From positions 62,001 through 126,000 of the forward strand of contig POSG01000006.1 of assembly GCA_003314535.1 (NCBI GenBank): DNA of 64,000 nt. Reading direction: 5' to 3'. Positions 62,168-64,000 of this stretch are shown piece after piece (the stretch's first letter is position 1; every line of letters starts with the position of its first letter). The position numbers and the translations under genes were made by a program. Source of the stretch: Geobacter sp. (lineage in GTDB: Bacteria > Desulfobacterota > Desulfuromonadia > Geobacterales > Geobacteraceae). The notes below the pieces were generated by a model, which did not search any database, was not told the DNA's origin, and saw nothing but the letters and a program-made list of their open reading frames with translations.

Positions 62168-62194
62168 GCCCGTCGCCCTGGCGCGACGGGCTTT
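62168..62194 (+). terminator. Terminator of the small peptide transcript
   Basis: GCCCGTCGC-CCTGGC-GCGACGGGC is a perfect 9-bp GC-rich stem followed by TTT. It begins directly after the peptide stop codon. Confidence 0.75.
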
Positions 62195-62200
62195 GCCGAA

Positions 62201-62242
62201 AACGAAAGCCCCTGCGAACATCGTTCCGCAGGGGCTTTCGTT
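62201..62242. terminator. Strong hairpin ending the cardiolipin-synthase-like gene
   Basis: AACGAAAGCCCCTGCG pairs perfectly with CGCAGGGGCTTTCGTT around a 10-base loop (16-bp stem). It abuts the stop codon of the phospholipase D-type gene on the minus strand and lies back to back with the small-peptide terminator, isolating both units. Confidence 0.75.
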
Positions 62243-63445
62243 TCAGAGAAAACGCCTGATCGGGTCGCACAGGCGTTCCAGCAGCTTTTCGAACCATCCC
62301 CTCGACTCATGCTCTTCAAGCGTAATCCTGCCTGACCGCTCCAGGTCCTCGTCGAACATTCGGTTGACCTGCATGCCGAACTCAGGCTGGTCGACTATCA
62401 CGTTCACTTCGTAGTTTCTGTGAAAACTCCTGAAATCCAGGTTGGCCGAGCCCGTGGCGGCCCAGCATCCGTCGATCAGCATCACCTTGGCGTGCAGGAC
62501 TGTTCCTTTCCTTTCGTAGATTTCGATGCCGCCTTTCAGCAAAGCGGAAAGATAGGCCCTGCTGGCTATTTTCACCAGAGGTATGTCGCTTATGGCTGGA
62601 AGCAGGATCTGGATTCGAACGCCATGCATGGCTGCCCTGAGCAGTGACCTGACCACGAGGGGACCCGGCACGAAATAGGGGGTGATGATCCGGACGCTCT
62701 TCGATGCTCCGGCAATGGCCATGCGGAAGGAGCTTCGGATAAAGGAGCGCGTATGGTGTGGCGTTCCGTTCACGACCATTACATCCGCGGTGCCGTTTAC
62801 AGTTTCCGGGATGATGGCGGCCGGTAGGCCGGGCGGGGGGGAACCTGTTTCTTCGATCCAAGTCTCGCGAAAAAGCCGCTGGAATTCAAAGGCAACCGGC
62901 CCTTCGATCCGCACTCCCACATCGCGCCATTTGTCAATGCTGTCCCCGAATCCCGCGTATTCGTTTCCGATGTTCAATCCCCCGAGGAAAACCCTGTTGC
63001 CGTCAATGCAGGCGTATTTGCGGTGGTTGCGCCGGTCGAACCAGCCGAGCCCTTTCCTGAAGGTCGGACGGTTGAAGGGGATGCACCTTATGCCGGATTT
63101 TTCCAGTTCCCGGAAATACGAGGCAGGGGTTTCAAGGCAGCCCAGGTAATCATAGATGAGATGGACAGCTATTCCGCGTCCCGCGGCCTCGGCCAGGGAC
63201 CGGGCAAAAAGATCGCCGATGCGGTCGTTGCGGATGATATAGAATTCGAGGCAGATATGGCTGGTTGCGGTGCTGAATTCCTCCAGCATGGCCGGAAGGA
63301 AATCTCCGCCGTGACGGAACAGTTCCACCCGGTTTCCGCTGGTGAAGGCCGCTTCGGTGCTCTTCCTGAAGCGCCTGAGAAACCTGCTGGATCTGAGGAA
63401 AGCATGGCCTCTTTTGCGACGGATCGAATGCATAAATGTTTCCAT
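62243..63445 (-). CDS. Phospholipase D-family cardiolipin synthase-like protein
   Basis: About 400 aa. Two HKD motifs are intact: HRKYACIDGNRVFLGGLN (residues ~160) and HAKVMLIDGCWAATGSANLD (~325). A basic N-terminus (IRRKRGHAFLRSSRFLRRF) may bind membranes; there is no full transmembrane segment as in classical ClsA, so it resembles ClsB/YbhO-type enzymes. The reaction would be phosphatidyl transfer between phosphatidylglycerol molecules. ATG 63445 is my choice; 63433 is possible, and the frame extends to 63595 without support. Confidence 0.88.
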   Translation of the reverse strand: METFMHSIRRKRGHAFLRSSRFLRRFRKSTEAAFTSGNRVELFRHGGDFLPAMLEEFSTATSHICLEFYIIRNDRIGDLFARSLAEAAGRGIAVHLIYDYLGCLETPASYFRELEKSGIRCIPFNRPTFRKGLGWFDRRNHRKYACIDGNRVFLGGLNIGNEYAGFGDSIDKWRDVGVRIEGPVAFEFQRLFRETWIEETGSPPPGLPAAIIPETVNGTADVMVVNGTPHHTRSFIRSSFRMAIAGASKSVRIITPYFVPGPLVVRSLLRAAMHGVRIQILLPAISDIPLVKIASRAYLSALLKGGIEIYERKGTVLHAKVMLIDGCWAATGSANLDFRSFHRNYEVNVIVDQPEFGMQVNRMFDEDLERSGRITLEEHESRGWFEKLLERLCDPIRRFL

Positions 63446-63534
63446 CCGGAAACGGTCTTTTTTCGCCCTGGCGGTGTCAACCCGCGGGCTTGCTTGTGCG
63501 ACATACTGCAGTATGCCTCCGCGCAACCCCTTGG

Positions 63535-63681
63535 TTTTGACTCGACCAAAGGTCTCGCCCTTCGGGCAGCCTACGCTTTCAACTTTTGCAAGCAAAAGTT
63601 TCTTGCCAGAACGACAACCAGCACAACTGGTTGGACCGCGAAGGCGTCTCCATAGGGGATCGGCCTAAGGCCGAGTCAAAA
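63535..63681. repeat. Inverted-repeat-rich element upstream of the cls-like gene
   Basis: TTTTGACTCG (63535-63544) is the exact complement of CGAGTCAAAA (63672-63681). Inside are AACTTTTGC-AA-GCAAAAGTT (63581-63600), CAACCAG-CACAA-CTGGTTG (63615-63633), GCCC-TTC-GGGC and the near-palindrome TCGGCCT-A-AGGCCGA. A multibranched fold can be drawn. It may be a mobile palindromic repeat or structured RNA. No gene is convincing in 63446-63927; a 44-codon open stretch ending at 63738 is noted but not supported. Confidence 0.45.
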
Positions 63682-63841
63682 ATCCTCGTTTCCGATCTGG
63701 AAACCATCAACCTGTTCGTTCGGGGTTTCGGACTGTGACTGGTTTGGCAGTGCAAGCCTTTTGCTACGGGCAACGATTGTGCAAGCTATCCGGAAAAGCC
63801 TGGTGCAATGGCTGCAGTGTGCCCGGGGGGCATGCAAGAAA

Positions 63842-63863
63842 GGCGCGGGACAACTCCCGCGCC
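63842..63863. terminator. GC-rich hairpin between cls-like and nifU-like genes
   Basis: GGCGCGGGA-CAAC-TCCCGCGCC forms a perfect 9-bp stem with a 4-base loop. The following plus-strand sequence is only mildly T-rich. It is placed to end the nifU-like gene on the minus strand. Confidence 0.5.
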
Positions 63864-63927
63864 GTCTTGTTCATGCCTGGCGCCTCTCCCTAGTATAACC
63901 GGAATCGGCCCATTGTCACCAGATAGT

Positions 63928-64000
63928 TTATTTTACCTGGACAACTTCCTTCACTCCGGGGATTTTCTCCATCAATGTTTTCTCGATGCCCATCTTCAGG
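63928..64000 (-). CDS. NifU-like Fe-S scaffold domain, C-terminal end (partial)
   Basis: The minus strand from the window edge reads in frame LKMGIEKTLMEKIPGVKEVVQVK and a TAA stop (63928-63930). This is the conserved C-terminus of the NifU/Nfu domain, which assembles [4Fe-4S] clusters with a CxxC motif that must lie beyond the window. The upstream part, including the start, is missing. Confidence 0.8.
   Translation of the reverse strand, partial: LKMGIEKTLMEKIPGVKEVVQVK

Noticed and set aside
63607-63738. 44-codon open stretch ending at 63738 (pseudogene of an unknown protein?)
   Set aside because: It reads fairly protein-like but has no start, no recognisable family, and overlaps the inverted-repeat element.

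Overview
The window looks like chromosomal DNA of a Geobacter-type bacterium (Desulfuromonadota/Geobacterales). The evidence is the gene repertoire: glnK–TorF-type porin–amtB, orphan GspE/PilB ATPase, many radical SAM proteins, DUF362 and ferredoxin Fe-S proteins, NifU, and many secreted proteins of unknown function. The species cannot be named from sequence alone. There is no rRNA and no CRISPR array. One tRNA is present (tRNA-Arg, anticodon CCG, 57898-57974, minus).

Left part (1-19.4 kb, mostly plus strand) is housekeeping-like. It holds a TlpA-like lipoprotein and CcdA (thiol redox at the envelope), then a nitrogen operon with a canonical sigma-54 promoter (1943-1958) driving glnK, an outer-membrane porin and amtB. 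Next come an NtrB-like kinase, a ferritin-like protein, an inositol-phosphatase family enzyme, a three-gene set ending in a GspE-type ATPase, a fasciclin protein, two divergent radical SAM genes, homoserine dehydrogenase and a kinase/response-regulator pair closed by a perfect terminator (19321-19359). An 83 % identical 64-bp element occurs twice here (1649-1712 and 16086-16149), and each copy is bracketed by complementary arms. It is a candidate structured RNA or palindromic repeat.

Middle part (about 19.4-57.8 kb, mostly minus strand) looks like an acquired envelope-function island. At its right end is tRNA-Arg with a truncated integrase start (57677-57820) beside its 3' end. At its left end is a decayed tRNA-3'-like sequence (19385-19414). 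It encodes a Na+/H+ antiporter, a complete RND efflux pump, a K+-channel-like protein, DUF2950/DUF3300/SYLF proteins, two carbohydrate-active enzymes, a second SYLF protein, a radical-SAM RiPP cluster, an anaerobic sulfatase maturase with its Ser-type sulfatase, a lipoprotein lipase-like protein and two outer-membrane barrel proteins.

The most striking signal ties this island together. A triple-GAF, sigma-54-dependent activator (32975-35722) sits in its centre. Four control regions share the same architecture: two CGATATATCG-like palindromes exactly 19 bp apart (32579, 35704, 45378, 57380), placed 86-99 bp from a TTGGCAY -24-like element that points at an operon. I infer a dedicated sigma-54 regulon covering nearly the whole island: SYLF1-to-RND, monooxygenase/lipoprotein, SYLF2/glycosidases, and sulfatase-to-RiPP.

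The RiPP cluster (45511-47918) encodes a 114-residue precursor with a twin-arginine-like leader and seven AW(A/V)NR repeats, a partner protein with SPASM-like cysteines, and a radical SAM/SPASM enzyme. Trp-x-Asn cyclophane formation is the most economical prediction.

Right part (58-64 kb) returns to core-like genes: a DUF1573 protein, a zinc-ribbon/DUF3426 protein with internal repeats, a ferredoxin starting at TTG, a DUF362 iron-sulfur protein, a free-standing 20-residue peptide gene with its own promoter and terminator (62020-62194), a phospholipase D-type cardiolipin synthase, an inverted-repeat-rich element (63535-63681), and the 3' end of a NifU-like gene running off the window.
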